This document shows, piece by piece, positions 22,890 through 35,119 of a stretch of DNA of 64,000 bases. The stretch is from Quercus robur (Eukaryota > Streptophyta > Magnoliopsida > Fagales > Fagaceae). The DNA lies in contig NC_065544.1 of NCBI RefSeq assembly GCF_932294415.1, positions 34,877,210-34,941,209 of the forward strand, in the 5' to 3' direction. Numbering within the stretch: the stretch's first letter is position 1; every line of letters begins with the position of its first letter. The position numbers were made by a program, and so were the translations under genes. Below the pieces are notes generated by a model. It was not told the DNA's origin, did not search any database, and worked only from the letters and a program-made list of their open reading frames with translations.

Positions 22890-23330
22890 ATTGACACAAA
22901 TGGACCGAAGTGGACACAAATGGACTAAATGGAATGAAGTGGATCGAATGGACAAAATAGAACCAAAGTGGACTGAAGTAGGACAAAATGGACCGATTAG
23001 GACCAAAGTGGACCAAATAAGACTTTTGAGTATTTATCATTTTTTTCGCATTTTAGGGCTCATATTTGTAATTTATAAAGTCTATTTTGTTTGTATTTTT
23101 TTTTTTTTTAACTCAAAACTAAAGATTTTAGCCCAAATATAATAAAATTTCATACTTTTCAACCCAAAAATTAAGAAAAAAAATTGAGCTAAACTTGAAA
23201 AGACAACTTTCAAAAAGAATCAATTTAATGCCTAGTTTGTCCAAAATGGACTGAAGGGGACCAAAATTGACTGAGTGGACCAAATTGGACTTTATGGGAC
23301 CGAAGTAGACCTAATTGGACAGAATATAAA
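22890..23330. repeat. Degenerate short repeats, about 9-11 bp (tggaccaaa type)
   Basis: Two blocks (about 22893-23030 and 23240-23330) hold many imperfect copies of agtggaccaa/aatggactga, separated by about 200 bp of T-rich DNA. No coding meaning is likely. Confidence 0.75.
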
Positions 23331-24359
23331 TTGTTTAATTTTTAGGGAGAACAAATTATGTTCAACAAATTTTAGAGAACAAATTATACAAAATATACAA
23401 TTACAAAATAATTATTTATTTCCACGCATCTCGTGGATCTACAACTAATTAAAGTCTAAAATACCAAGCTACCTAAACAAGCTCGAGGCCAAAACCAATT
23501 TCCAATTTGAATCACGAGTGATAATTGGGCTACCATAGAACTGCCACTAGCCAATATCTGAACTTTATGAAGAAAATTTGGGTACTTACATCGGTTTCAA
23601 AAAAATTCATACCAAAACAACAAGAAAGGGGGCAAGTACAAGCGCAATAAATTTACATAATTATACATTACTAAGAAAAATTTAATCAACAATATCATAT
23701 AACATAGGTATAGTTCTTCAACGATGATCCAATATTACATCAAAGCTTACATTGTGGTTGGCCTCCTAAAGTTGACAATATTGAGTGCATGCATAAGAAC
23801 ATTGAATAGAGAATACATGCAGTGAGTAAATTCCACCATTGCTGCAAGTTTTACAACTATTAGCACTTTTACACATAAATGATAAGCAATTCCTAGTAGG
23901 GCATGGTTAGTGTGAGAGACCAGAAAACTAGGGGTGTTGAAGTCACCACTTATTTTATAAGTAAAATAAGAAAACTTTACAATTTGCAATATATCTTGAA
24001 TAGTATGCATCTTTATTGATTGGAAACAATTACACTGTGGTAGAAAGAATTTTACATTGTTTTGATTCCTAGGTACAATCTAAAAAGAAAAATATAAAGC
24101 TTTGTTTCCTAGTTACATTCTACCCAAAATAAAACTAAGACACGAAATCTACCAACCTAAAATTTTAAGGTTCGGGGACTAGGTTACAAGATGGAAAGGT
24201 GTTAGGCACCCACCCTGCCTAGACAGAGTTTGGTCTTCTAGACTTTAAATGACCATTAAATATCCAAAAAATGATATGCAAATTGTTGTGTCAATATTCC
24301 TAGATCTAAAATTGGTTAATATGCAAAAGACTAAATCTGTTACATTTATGCAGAGTAAT
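23331..24359. other. AT-rich intergenic DNA
   Basis: No gene seen. 24080-24240 (ggggactaggttacaagatgg) has the look of a retroelement fragment, but I cannot place it. Confidence 0.4.
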
Positions 24360-24446
24360 CTGAATTTTATTTGTGAAAAGAAAGATTTTTTATGAGAAGT
24401 TTCAAATTAGCAAAATGAATTTTGTGATAAAAATTCAGATCTGATA

Positions 24447-24477
<31 letters not shown>

Positions 24478-24965
24478 TTTGATACAAGATAGAATTCTAC
24501 TCTAGCCTAATCTAAGTGTATATGTGTGTGAAGCTCCCTCCTGGAGACTTGAACCCCGGCCCTTGCCCCCCACACTCCACAAGCACTTATACTTGTGGAG
24601 TGACCATCGCACCAAGGGAATGCGGTGGTAGATCTGATTTTTTTAACAAGGAATGGATTTCTTTGAAAAGTTCCCAAATCTGATTTCTTAATTAAATAAT
24701 AGAATGGATCTCTAAAAAGAAAATCCAAATCTGATTGTTTAATTAAAAAACATAATGGGTTTTAAATGAAATTTCAGATCTGATTTTTTTTTTTAAAGTG
24801 AAAAGAATGAATTTTTTTAAACATAAAATTCAGATCTAATTTTTCTTTAAAAAAAAACAATGGGATTTTGGAAAGACATTTTAGATCTGATTTTTGTTTA
24901 AGGAAAACAATGAGGTTTTGGAAAAATATTTTTGTTTAAGGAAAACAATGAGGTTTTTGGAAAAA
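24360..24965. repeat. Degenerate tandem array with cagatctgattttt core
   Basis: About eight imperfect units of roughly 50-70 bp. Each carries (c)agatctgat or caaatctgat followed by T/A-rich sequence and an aacaatggg-like part. A SINE interrupts it at 24446-24629. Confidence 0.7.
24446..24629 (-). mobile_element. tRNA-derived SINE
   Basis: On the minus strand it starts near 24629 with an A-box-like part (TGGTGCGATGGTCA), then a B-box-like GGTTCAAGTCTCC, and ends in an A-run (plus T-run 24469-24480) and a TA repeat. A 9-bp target copy, agatctgat, lies at 24437-24445 and 24630-24638. The pol III boxes, A tail and duplication together define a SINE. Confidence 0.85.
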
Positions 24966-25633
24966 TGCCCAATCCACTTCAAATAGGCCCCCCGACCTAT
25001 ATGATGATAATCATGACCTATATGCTGACTTTGACGAAAATTGGTTCCAAGGAAGAGACAGATGAGACTAAGTATGTTCAACACTTAAAAAAATAATAAT
25101 AAATAAAAATAAAAAAGGTCCCAGAAATATCCTGAAGCAACTTCACTCAACCTTATCCATGCATGTCAGATGCACTTAATGCTCTCTACAACAGCCTTAT
25201 CCGGCAAAAGCTTTGCCTCAGCCAGGCCCTTACCTCTTCAACCACTTGTCAGCCACAAGCGAGGCCCCTACCATCTCATGCATGATAGGACAAAACTGAT
25301 TGTAAATTATAGCTAAGTTGGTTTGAATTCTGTGGCCTATAAATAGCCACTTTGTAACTTTGGAAAGGCAGAACTTAGCCTACCTCAGAAATCCTTCCCT
25401 TATGACTAATGTAAAATCCCTGTTCAATATAATAATATTAGTAAGCATGTTTTATACAATCTTCCGTTCTACTTTATGTTTCCAAGTCATGTTCTATGTT
25501 TCATTAGTAGTTTACTTTCTTAACCAACTCCTATAAGTATCTTCTTACACCCCCTTTAAAATCCCTGTGTCTGTGTGTCTATCCTCATCTCACCCTTTCT
25601 CACTACATTTTTCACCCTCCAAATGGAGCAAGT
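24966..25633. other. Intergenic DNA
   Basis: No gene seen. 25100-25450 is less AT-rich and reads like retroelement LTR sequence (aaatagccac near a possible TATA context at 25330-25345). No ends were found. Confidence 0.35.
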
Positions 25634-25905
25634 GTCATTTATTAAAATCGATTATAACGAGTCTACCTCAACTATATCAACATAACTTTTCCTATATTTT
25701 CTATCCTCATTTTTTTTATATGAAAAATTCTAGGAAAATAAATTTTGACACAAGTTAATTGCCTAAGTGTCAATTAGTGATTGGAAGTGCTTTAATTAGT
25801 GAACCCATATGTAAGTAATATAATCTAATTATCAATTGACATCCTAGCAAATAGTAGCCAAGTATGTGCAAAAAGGCAAAAATTTTAAACAAAGAAGGAA
25901 ATTAA
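25634..25905. repeat. Dispersed direct repeat, copy 1
   Basis: Matches 26907-27210 in the same direction. Both contain cctcaactatatcaacata, gtgattggaagt and gtgaacccatatgtaag. The second copy has an extra internal 42-bp duplication. Confidence 0.85.
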
Positions 25906-26344
25906 ACAAAGGAGAAAGAAAAGAAGTGAGATGCAGCCAGACATGGAGAGAGAGAGAGAGAGAAGAATTAGGCCAAGACTCCAAGTTGACATGGAAAGTG
26001 TGCCAAGGAAACAAAACTCAGATCAAGCAGTTCTTCATTTACTGGAGTAATTCTTAGTTACTCTCGGAACACAGAGAATGATACTCCCTCTTCTCACATT
26101 CATGATGGAGTCCAGTAATTAAATTCTTGGTGGGGTCCACCATGAATGTGAGAGGAGAAAATACCATTTCACTATACTCCATAAGTAGCTAATAATTTTC
26201 CCCTTTACTACCACCAATTTTGATTAGCATGTAAATTCTTTATTACCTATATATATAATTTAAATATAAAAAATAAAAATAAAAAAGACAACTTATAATC
26301 AGCCACAAAATAGCATAAAATTAAGACTAAAAATGCAAATATGA

Positions 26345-26664
26345 AAGTAATTTATTGTATATATTTCATGCTCATCAAATACTATTCATCATCTTCTACC
26401 TCTATCCCCCAACTTTTCAAATTTATTTCAATTTCGACAATAATCTTTAAAATGTCATAGCTTACTCATATAATATATTAATATATATATATATATATAT
26501 ATAAAAGTACTTTATTGTATATATTTCATTCTCATCAAATACTATTCATCATCTTCTACCTCTATCCCCCAACTTTTCAAATTTATTTCAATTTCAACAA
26601 TAATTTTTAAAATGTCATAGCTTACTCATATAATATATTAACATATATATATATATATATATAT
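26345..26664. repeat. 160-bp tandem duplication with AT runs
   Basis: The two copies start near 26345 and 26505 (tttattgtat at 26351 and 26511). They are almost identical, and each ends in an (AT)n run. Confidence 0.9.
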
Positions 26665-26906
26665 TAGTGTTTTGAATAAAAAAAATTTAATCAATGGCTA
26701 TTATTTGCAAAAGGTAAATTACATTGACTCCGAGGCTATAACGAAATTGGACTTGTTATACTTGATTTTCAAGAAATGACACTCCACCACCCTAATTATT
26801 TAAATAATTGACACTATATCCCATTTTTCACCCTCCAAATGATCAATGTAATTAACACTTAAATTTGCCCCCGGTAAAGTGTCAATTTTTAAAATCTTTT
26901 AGGGCC

Positions 26907-27210
26907 CAAGGGTCATTTATTAAAAATCGAGTATAATGAGTCAACCTCAACTATATCAACATAAATTTTCCTATATTTTTTATCCTCATTTTTTTTATAT
27001 ACGAAAAAGTTTGGGAAAATAAACTTTGATATTTTTTATATACGAAAAAGTCTGGGAAAATAAACTTTGATATAAGTAAATTGTCCAAGAGTCAATTAGT
27101 GATTGGAAGTACTTTAATTAGTGAACCCATATGTAAGTAATATAATCCAATTAACAGTTGACATCCTAGCAAATAGTGGCTAAGTATGTGCACAAAGACA
27201 AAAAATTTAA
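26907..27210. repeat. Dispersed direct repeat, copy 2
   Basis: Second copy of 25634-25905. It contains an internal tandem duplication at about 26987-27072 (tttttatatacgaaaaagt twice). Confidence 0.85.
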
Positions 27211-27476
27211 GACCACATAAAATGTCACAATTTATGCCACAACTATCCATGTGACAGACTGTGGGTGATAGAGAACAAATGATAGGCTCATGTAAAAGTG
27301 ACAAACAACCAATCACAATCTGACACGTATGATATTTATGGCAATAATTATGACATTTTATGTGGTATGTGAAAAGGTGTATATTTAGAAAAGTTGATTT
27401 CATCAACCCACCAAAACTTACCCTATTAGGGTTCTACTCTCAACCATCTTATTAAATAGAAAATTTATTTTAAAAT

Positions 27477-27479
<3 letters not shown>

Positions 27480-27526
<47 letters not shown>
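27480..27526. repeat. Long A-run
   Basis: About 46 consecutive A residues, 180 bp upstream of the F-box gene. It could be the tail of a retroposed copy. I did not find a matching target duplication. Confidence 0.9.
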
Positions 27527-27528
<2 letters not shown>

Positions 27529-27635
27529 AGTGCCAGGCATCTTTTTGGGTGGCGCATCGTGTTTCAAGAACTTTATGACGGCAAAGCGATACACGATAAA
27601 CTCTTTCAAGTCTTAACCGCTAAGCATTCCTTCTC

Positions 27636-27643
27636 TATATAAA
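27636..27643 (+). promoter_or_regulatory. TATA box of the F-box/PP2-B gene
   Basis: tatataaa lies 61 bp before the start codon and is followed by a (GA)n tract (27667-27686) in the presumed 5' leader. Spacing and direction fit a plant core promoter. Confidence 0.7.
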
Positions 27644-27703
27644 CTATAAGGACTCAATGACATTATAGAGAGAGAGAGAGAGAGATTAAATAGAGAAACG
27701 GAT

Positions 27704-28439
27704 ATGGATCCAACAGTTTCAACAAGAAGAGAAGAAAGTGATGAGGCTGAAGCAGTGAACATGTTGAAGGTGTTACCGATGGACTGCATAGCAAAGGTGC
27801 TGTCATTAACGACTCCTGCCGATGCTTGTAGATCGTCCTTGGTTTCAACATCATTCAAGTCGCTGGCTGAATCCAATGCCGTTTGGGATTGCTTTGTTCC
27901 ACCTGAGTCTGACTATCTATTCAATAATTCTTCTTCTTCGTCGTCCTCGTCTTCTCTCCCCATTTCTTCCAAGAAGAAACTCTTCTTACATCTCTGCGAC
28001 CATCCCCTCCTTATCCACGACGGCAAACTGGTAATTTTCTTCTACGTTATTATTCTTCTTATTCACTCTTTTTTTTTTTTTTTTCTTTTTTTCTTTTTTT
28101 GTTTCTTTACCCCGTAAAATTTGGATCTGAGCTTAGCATTCCTATAAATGTTAGATTTCTTTATTAGCTTTTTTTTTTTTTTTTTTTTTTTTAAAAGACT
28201 TGCGGCCAGTAGAGCCTGAAATTTTTTTTTTTTTTTTTTTTTTTATAGAGAGTTTCACATTCCCGATTGTAATTATTTATCATTAAATCAAAACACTAAT
28301 CAATTTTTGGCATAAGCCGAGATTGAACTCCATCTTTTATTCAACCATCATAAACTTTTATTAGTTGAGTTCACCGAAACCAAAAATTTTGATTTGGGCC
28401 AAATTACATATTGATATATACCTACATTTACTTTTGATA

Positions 28440-28470
<31 letters not shown>

Positions 28471-31031
28471 TTTACATAAGGATTTTTTTTTTTTTTTTTT
28501 TTTTGGTTAAGAACACATAACTACATTTAAAAAAATAAAATAAATTACTACATGTTGATTGATACACACATATATATACATTAATGAATATACACAAATG
28601 TACTACAATGCCATCAATATGTACAAAAATGTATTACCATTATTCAATTGTATAATTCTCTCATTTTTGAGTACTATATCACCCCCTAGCATTAAATATT
28701 CTCTTCTTTTTTTTCTTTTCTTTTTAGCAATAACAACAACAGTCTTAGTTCCAAAATTCAATTGTAATTTTATCTCTCATTTTTTTGTATTATCACCCCT
28801 ACTATTAAAAATTCTCTATTCTTTAGCAATAACAACAAAAGACTTTGTCTCAAAATGGAAAATAAAAGAAAATATATGTTTGTTTATTTATTTATTTATC
28901 AAAGAGAAAACTGCTTTTTTAAGTACTATCACCCCCTAACATTAAATATCCTCAATGTAGTTTTTTCATTTAACATTTTGTGACAAAATTGAGTATTAAT
29001 AAACAATTTGAAACTTAACAACAACAAAGAAAGGCTTGGTACCGAATAAAATAACTCAAAAAGTTAAAAACTTACTATTTTAACTCAACAACCATATTAA
29101 AAAGTAGTACTTTTTAATTTGGTTACAAGGTGGATATTTTATTGTTATTAACAACTATTTTTTAGAACCCAACAATTAGTTGTTCAACTCTTTTTTTTAG
29201 GAGGCAGCTCTTATTTTTTGGAGGTGCCAACTACTAATTTTAAGTTCTAGCTATGACCTTTTATGCTGTCTTTATCTAATATTTTAACTAAGAAGTACCG
29301 GATGCCCATCCCCATCCTCAGAGCCTTTCCTTGGAGAAAAAGAGCGGGAAGAAATGTTACATGCTATCTCCAAAGGACCTCATCATTGTCTGGATTGATA
29401 CTCCTGACTATTGGAGATGGACTTCTTTACCTCACACCAGGTCTTTCTCTCACTCTCTGTCTCTCTCTCTCTCTCTCTCTCATTTCTTGTTCTTGTTGAT
29501 AATAAACTATGACCACCAACTCTTGTACTATACATTAACAACTTAGTAATAATAGTCATCCAAAATATATGTATTCATTTAATTTAGTGCATTAGGAAAC
29601 GATTAATTTAACTTAAACCGTTAGGTACCGAATGAATATAAATTCTCTATGCCATTTTTTGATAGAGATTGATTAATTTAACTTATACCGTATGTGTTGA
29701 GGGGCCTTTTTGAGGTTTAGGCCAACCCAAATCCAACTACATGGATTGGGTTTCCTCCAAGGCATGAATGAACAAATATTCTATTCCACTTTTTATAAGA
29801 AATTATTAAATATCCGTTTGGAAATAAATTATTTAACGTTTTGTTGAAATTAAAAGCTAAATAAAATAAAAAGTGATTGATTTTTTTTTCTTTAAAGTGC
29901 TATGGTAAAAAAATATAAATAAATATATAAAGTGGGACCCACAATAAGCCAAAGGTGCTTGAAATTTTTAGAAAATTATAGTGTGGGACTTACATCAGTT
30001 AATTGTATTGATGTTTTAACAAAAGGATAATTTTGGGACTTGCAAACAATAAGCTACTAAAAGGGGAAAAAAATTCAATTATTGTGGGGCTCACAAATAG
30101 TAGTAAAAAAAAAAATCTAAAAGTTGACTTTTAATCTAGTCCCAAATGCACACTTGAGTGAATACAAATCCTTAAAAAAAAAAAAAAAAAATTCAACTTT
30201 ATACTCAACCAATCACAACTTGTCATATATTTGATTGACTTTCCTTTTAAAATAACTAAAATTTAAAAGAAAAAATAAATTCAAACACATGGCAAACTAT
30301 AATTGGTGGAGCATAAAGTAAATTACCAAAAGTGCTGAAAGTGGGACAAATAATTTGTATTTTTAAGTTATATATGATCTTTTAAAGTAGTACATTATTT
30401 TAGTTTTGTCTAATTTTTAAGACCAAGAAGGCAATTTCTCAACATTAGCATTGGTGCTATATATGATTAGCTAGCTCATCATTTCATTACTTAACATGCA
30501 ATGCCAAAATCAAAAAGGTTCCCAGAAGTGGCGGAGCTTATCAAGGTGTGTTGGCTGGAAATCCGTGGCAGGATAAACACTTGTATGTTGTCCCCAGCCA
30601 CACTATATGCAGCTTACCTTGTGTTCAAGACAACTACAGGATCCTATGGATTTGAATCCCAGCCTATTGAGGTCGAAGTTGGACTTGTTGGAGGTGAAAT
30701 CCATAAGCAAACTGTCTATTTGGATGCAGATGGAGGGCGGAGGCTACGATACCAGATTGTACCACGGCGAATCGGGGTTTTTAATCGCCCCCTTCGCCGA
30801 ATTCCAGGGTTTCAAGCCCCACAGCCACAACCTAAAGAAAATGAGGAGCTGAATGGCCTTAAGTATCCCAAGGAGAGAGTAGATGGGTGGTTAGAAATTG
30901 AGTTGGGTAAGTTCTTCAATAGATCAGGAAAAGATAATGGGGAGCTAGAAATGAGTGTTTTAGAGGTCAATGGGGGTAGCTGGAAGGGTGGCCTCATTGT
31001 TCAAGGCATTGAGATCAGGCCTAAACCTTAA
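27704..31031 (+). CDS. F-box protein of the PP2-B (phloem protein 2-like) type
   Basis: Exons 27704-28030, 29322-29440 and 30518-31031 join in frame to 319 residues. Donors are GTAATT and GTCTTT; acceptors are CTCAG and AAAAG (the last is weak, but the codon phase agrees). Residues about 18-62 form the F-box (LKVLPMDCIAKVLSLTTPAD), which binds SKP1 in an SCF ubiquitin ligase. A serine run follows at about 76-84. Residues about 118-319 form the PP2 lectin-like domain (GKKCYMLSPKDL, YWRW, VCWLEIRGRI, YAAYLVFK, DGWLEIELGKFF, GGLIVQGIEIRPK), thought to recognise glycans or other targets. Three exons and this length fit PP2-B genes of plants. Intron 1 carries long T-runs and a SINE, and intron 2 starts with CT repeats. 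All key blocks are intact, so it is probably active. Which PP2-B paralogue it is cannot be said. Confidence 0.92.
28226..28383 (-). mobile_element. SINE relic in F-box gene intron 1
   Basis: Same family as 39329-39486 (shared aatcaatttttggcataa-like and agttgagttcaccgaaacc blocks). The A tail appears as the plus T-run at 28222-28244. A possible short target copy, aaatttt, lies at 28219 and 28384, but that is weak because of the T-run. Confidence 0.6.
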
Positions 31032-31811
31032 TAGAATTTTGTTTGTTTGATCCAATTTAGTAAAGTTGAGAATGTGGTATGGAAATTTTGTTGTTTTGAT
31101 TCAATTCACTAAGGTGATTGAGAAAAAGGCAAAGAATGTGGTACCTACGTGATATTTGGATGGCCTTGTAGTGAAAAAAATCCTTGGGAGTGAGAAATAT
31201 AGAACTAGCTCAACAAATTGTGACAAAATGTGGATCTAACAATTGTAGCTTGGAATCATCCAAAGGGTGGATTTTAAAATTTTACGTCTCTCAGGTTATT
31301 GTTGTAATTGGGACATGGATTTCAGCCAAAAAGTGGAATGGAAGTTCTATCAAAAGAAAAAAAAGAATGGAAGTCTTATGCTTTGTTCATCTGTTTTAAT
31401 TATCTTTTTTGCTTATAATTTTTCTTTTATGTATAGATCTTAATTACATTGACACCTTGAGCTATAGCGAAATTCAACTCATTATACCCGAATTCTAAGA
31501 GAACTCAACCTTTTTATGGCAAAATATATACCAAAAGGTATGTCCCTAGAAGAGTTCATCAAACTCCTTGCAAAACCAACCCTATTTACCATCTGACCTT
31601 CTTATTCAAATGAATGAAAAAATAATAATAATAATAATAAAAAATAAATAAATCTAGAAACAAACATACTCACAAAGGAGAGGGAATGAGGTTTAAATAC
31701 AAAGAAAAGCCACAAACTTCACTCAAAAGTCATGCTAACTTTTAATGGAGGGTAGAGCAAGTAATACCACACATAAAACACTCTCCTAAGAGAATTATGA
31801 ACCTAATCATG
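31032..31811. other. 3' flank of the F-box gene
   Basis: No further gene seen. 31435-31510 resembles 26715-26780 (a dispersed repeat). An (AAT)n run lies at 31622-31640. Confidence 0.5.
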
Positions 31812-32017
31812 AAAATGTAGGTTGTTTTGATATATCAAAAGTAAAATCTAATCTAACTATCCAAATCTCAGTATTTTGGATAACCGCACATAGTGTTAAA
31901 GGAACACATATTCTAAAATGTAGGTTGTTTAGATATATCAAAAGTAAAATCTAATCTAACTGTCCAAATCTCAGTATTTTGGATAACTACACATAATGTT
32001 GAAAGAACACATATTCT
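31812..32017. repeat. 103-bp tandem duplication
   Basis: The copies start at 31812 and 31915 (aaaatgtaggttgttt). They differ at a handful of bases. Confidence 0.9.
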
Positions 32018-32497
32018 TAGGATGGAATCTATAATCTCTAGAAACGTGAAATATCTAGTTGAGATAAGTTTAATGAAAACTAGTTATTCAAGGTGCTAGG
32101 CCTGACCACATTAGTCAAAAGTTACTAAAGTTTATATTTAATGAAATTAGATTTCATAATATATATTAATAACCAAAATATTAAACTAGGGACAGAAGGA
32201 ATAAAATAGTGATTTATAATATGGCAATTAATTATAACTTAGTTCATTATGGATGTTTCATGGAGTGGTCAATTGATATTATATTGGATATAATTTATTA
32301 ATAAGGCTGAAAGTGCAATTATATTTCCATAGTGATACTTGTTATGTAATTAATAGTAACTTTGGGTTTGTCTAGAGTTGATGGAAAGCATGATGTCCTT
32401 TGGAGTTAGAACCTTATTTGTCCATTTATTCCCATCCAAAGCCACGTACTAAATCCCAATTGAGTTAGCCCAAAAGGCAAGCCCAATTAGATAATTA
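32018..32497. other. AT-rich intergenic DNA
   Basis: I see nothing gene-like here. Confidence 0.5.
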
Positions 32498-32502
32498 GTG
32501 TT

Positions 32503-33603
32503 TGAATGTTCAATATGTGTATAAAACACTATGAACGTTTAGACCCCCAATTTCCAAATTGTTAATTCAAGCTTATTATCAAACAATTAATGTGCGTAAT
32601 ATGAACATAAGCATATAACAGAATTGATAAACAATCTAAACCAAATAAAATCACATCCACAGCAGAAATTAAATGGCAAAGATTACGAGAAGAGAGATGC
32701 AAATACAAGGACAACACAACGATGTGTTATCGAAGAGGAAACCGAAGCCCTCGGCGTAAAACCTCTCCACCGCCCTTTAAGTGGTAAATAATCCACTAAA
32801 AAATGTAGTTGGGATACATGAACAGCAGAAGACCCTTCAAGCCTAATTTACCCAGTGTACCTAAGCCCTCCAAGCTCCTATTCCAACGAAGTTACGCCGA
32901 ACATATTTCTTCTTTAGCTTACCGGATTCCGCTATAACCCATAGCATCAACTAATATGAATTGGTTCCTTCCGAACTGCTTCCCAAAGCACCAAAAAGCC
33001 TTCTTACAGATATAGGTAAGGTGAGAAAATGATTTGATTAAAGAACCTCTCAAGGATATAACAATGGAGAGGGTGAGAGTTAAGAAATTTGAAGAGCCAC
33101 TATGTGAAGATTGTGGATGAGTCAATCTTGTTTTTCTCTAAGGTTTCTCTCTCAAAATTCTCTTTAGAATCTCTCAATATTTCATGGATATAAGGGGTAT
33201 TTATACTGGAGTGAGAAAAGAATGCAAAGAGTCAGTTTTTCCATAACAGAGTGGACTGGTGACTTGGCCTCGTGACTTGATTGAGTTGCGAGTCCAAGCC
33301 GCGAGCTAACTGAATGGTCAGTCTGGATTTTTTGTCCTATAGTGCTACAATTGGCATGACGGTTCAGTTTCTTTGCATACTTCACTCGTGTGCATCTTCT
33401 GGCGACTTGCAAGTCGTGAGCCACCTACAAGATCTAGCCGCGAGTCCTTGCTTCACTGCACAGTCTTAAGCATTTCTTCATACTCTTTCACACACTACCC
33501 TTATATGATTCTCACCTAAATACAGGATTACTAATTGCTAAATTACAAGCAAATTTGGCACGGAATAAAGCCAACAAGATAGTTGATTAAATTCAACTTT
33601 ACA
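32503..33603 (-). mobile_element. Solo LTR of the Copia-type family
   Basis: 1101 bp, starting TGAATGTTCA and ending CTTTACA on the plus strand. It is homologous to 17553-18622, with perfect 5-bp target copies gtgtt at 32498-32502 and 33604-33608. No internal sequence is present, so LTR-LTR recombination removed the body. The orientation is given by homology with the LTR at 17553-18622. Confidence 0.93.
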
Positions 33604-33701
33604 GTGTTTATTTAATAAGAGTTATTAAATAAAATAACAACATTTGGCAGTTAAATGTACGTAATATTAAAGAGAGAGAAAATGATTTTCTTTTTTATAT
33701 C

Positions 33702-34385
33702 TGTAAGGACTCAATTTGTAACGACCCCAAACCGGTATTGGGTTCGAACGTTAAAGGCCCAAATAATAAAATTTGTAGAGAGTAGACCAAAAGGTTAGGC
33801 CTTGGTCACTGGACAGTAGTTAATCATGGTATTCATGATAATCACACAGAGGTGAACCGTGCTTGCCCAAGAAGTCTTTCTCCTCGACACGGCCTGGGAG
33901 GCTCTGGTTCTTGGCCTTTTTTTCCAGCCCCCTTTTCTGGATTGCTTCCTTCTCCTTTTATACTAGCCTTTACCCTCCCCCTAACGTCCACGTGTAGGCT
34001 CAGCTTTCTGGGGCTGATACTTGTCCTATCAACCCATACCCAAAGTGGTTGGGGGGTGGTTGTAAAAGCTAAAAAGTATTGCTCTGTCGGGCGCAGAGTA
34101 CTTAATTGCAATAATGGCAGCCTTTCCCTTGTCCTTTGTCGCCACACTGTTCGGGGGTCCTTTCCCCATCAATGCAGAGGTGTTTAGCTATTCCTTGAAC
34201 CACTCCTATACCGTACTCGCCCTTTTTTCTATGAGCGCTTTGGGATGCCGAGGACAGAATTGTCCTCGACTGTATCTCTAGGCCATTTGGACTTCCGTTG
34301 CATGTCCTTGGCAACGCCTATCCTCGACGTGGGCCTTGGGCCCTAATGCAAAGTGGGCCGGGATCACAAATTCTCTGACCCTACA
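33702..34385. mobile_element. Second solo LTR, different family
   Basis: 684 bp, with ends TGTAAGG and CCCTACA and perfect 5-bp target copies atatc at 33697-33701 and 34386-34390. It is GC-richer than its surroundings and contains ggcccaaataa and cctcgacgtgggcc blocks. The open frames on both strands inside it are chance products of its base composition. Its superfamily cannot be told from an LTR alone. Confidence 0.85.
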
Positions 34386-34390
34386 ATATC

Positions 34391-34713
34391 TTTTAAACAT
34401 ATTTTTCCATAAAGAAAAAAAAGTGTACATAAGATCAGATTGAAAGACCACACATTTTGACCACCATCTGAAATTAGGATAAAGATTAAAGGTCTTTTTA
34501 AGATACTATCTATTTCCTTCTTTTTTTTATTGCACTACATCAAGATACTCTTTCTATTTTTTGTTTTAAAATTCAAATTTGTATATTATTTCTCATGAAT
34601 GAGTAGATTGTTTTATTGCTTTCATTGCTTTTTTGGAATGAAATGCAAAACTATTTTTTCCAACACAGCACTTTTAAAATTATTCTTCATCAGCATAAAA
34701 GAGTGAAATACAG
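34391..34713. other. AT-rich intergenic DNA
   Basis: I see nothing gene-like here. Confidence 0.5.
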
Positions 34714-34975
34714 AAACCATCAAATCCAAAAATTTAAAGACATTGGACTGATTATCTAGATTCAAACACAACAACCAAATGGCCCTTCTTGTAAATCAAA
34801 ACCAAAAGGACAAACCAAAATGTTAAGAAACATAAATAACACAAAAACCATCAAATCCAAAACGTCAAAGACCCCAAACTGATTATCCAAGTTCAAACAC
34901 AACAACCCAATGGACCTTCTTGTAAATCAGAACCGAAAGGACAAACCAAAATGTTGAGAAACATAGAAGCATGAA
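34714..34975. repeat. 131-bp tandem duplication
   Basis: The copies start at 34714 and 34845 (aaaccatcaaatccaaa). They share the ttcttgtaaatca and aggacaaaccaaaatgtt blocks. Confidence 0.9.
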
Positions 34976-35119
34976 CCAACTGTAACCCTAAATCACGAAG
35001 GCATTAATCAATGAACCAACAACCACAACACACAAACTAGATCTAAAAATCTATCATAAACGATTTATTATTCCCTTTCCACAAATAGACACCCAAACCA
35101 AAACAGTCAATAAGAGAGA

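Noticed and set aside
24530..24629. tRNA-like A and B boxes
   Set aside because: Not a tRNA gene: no cloverleaf, and an A tail and target duplication show it is a SINE.
29808..30153. Possible further MITE (ccgtttgg ... cccaaatg)
   Set aside because: The ends are only loosely inverted and I could not find a convincing target duplication.
33842..34314. Overlapping open frames on both strands
   Set aside because: They lie wholly inside a solo LTR with a perfect target duplication, and have no family features.
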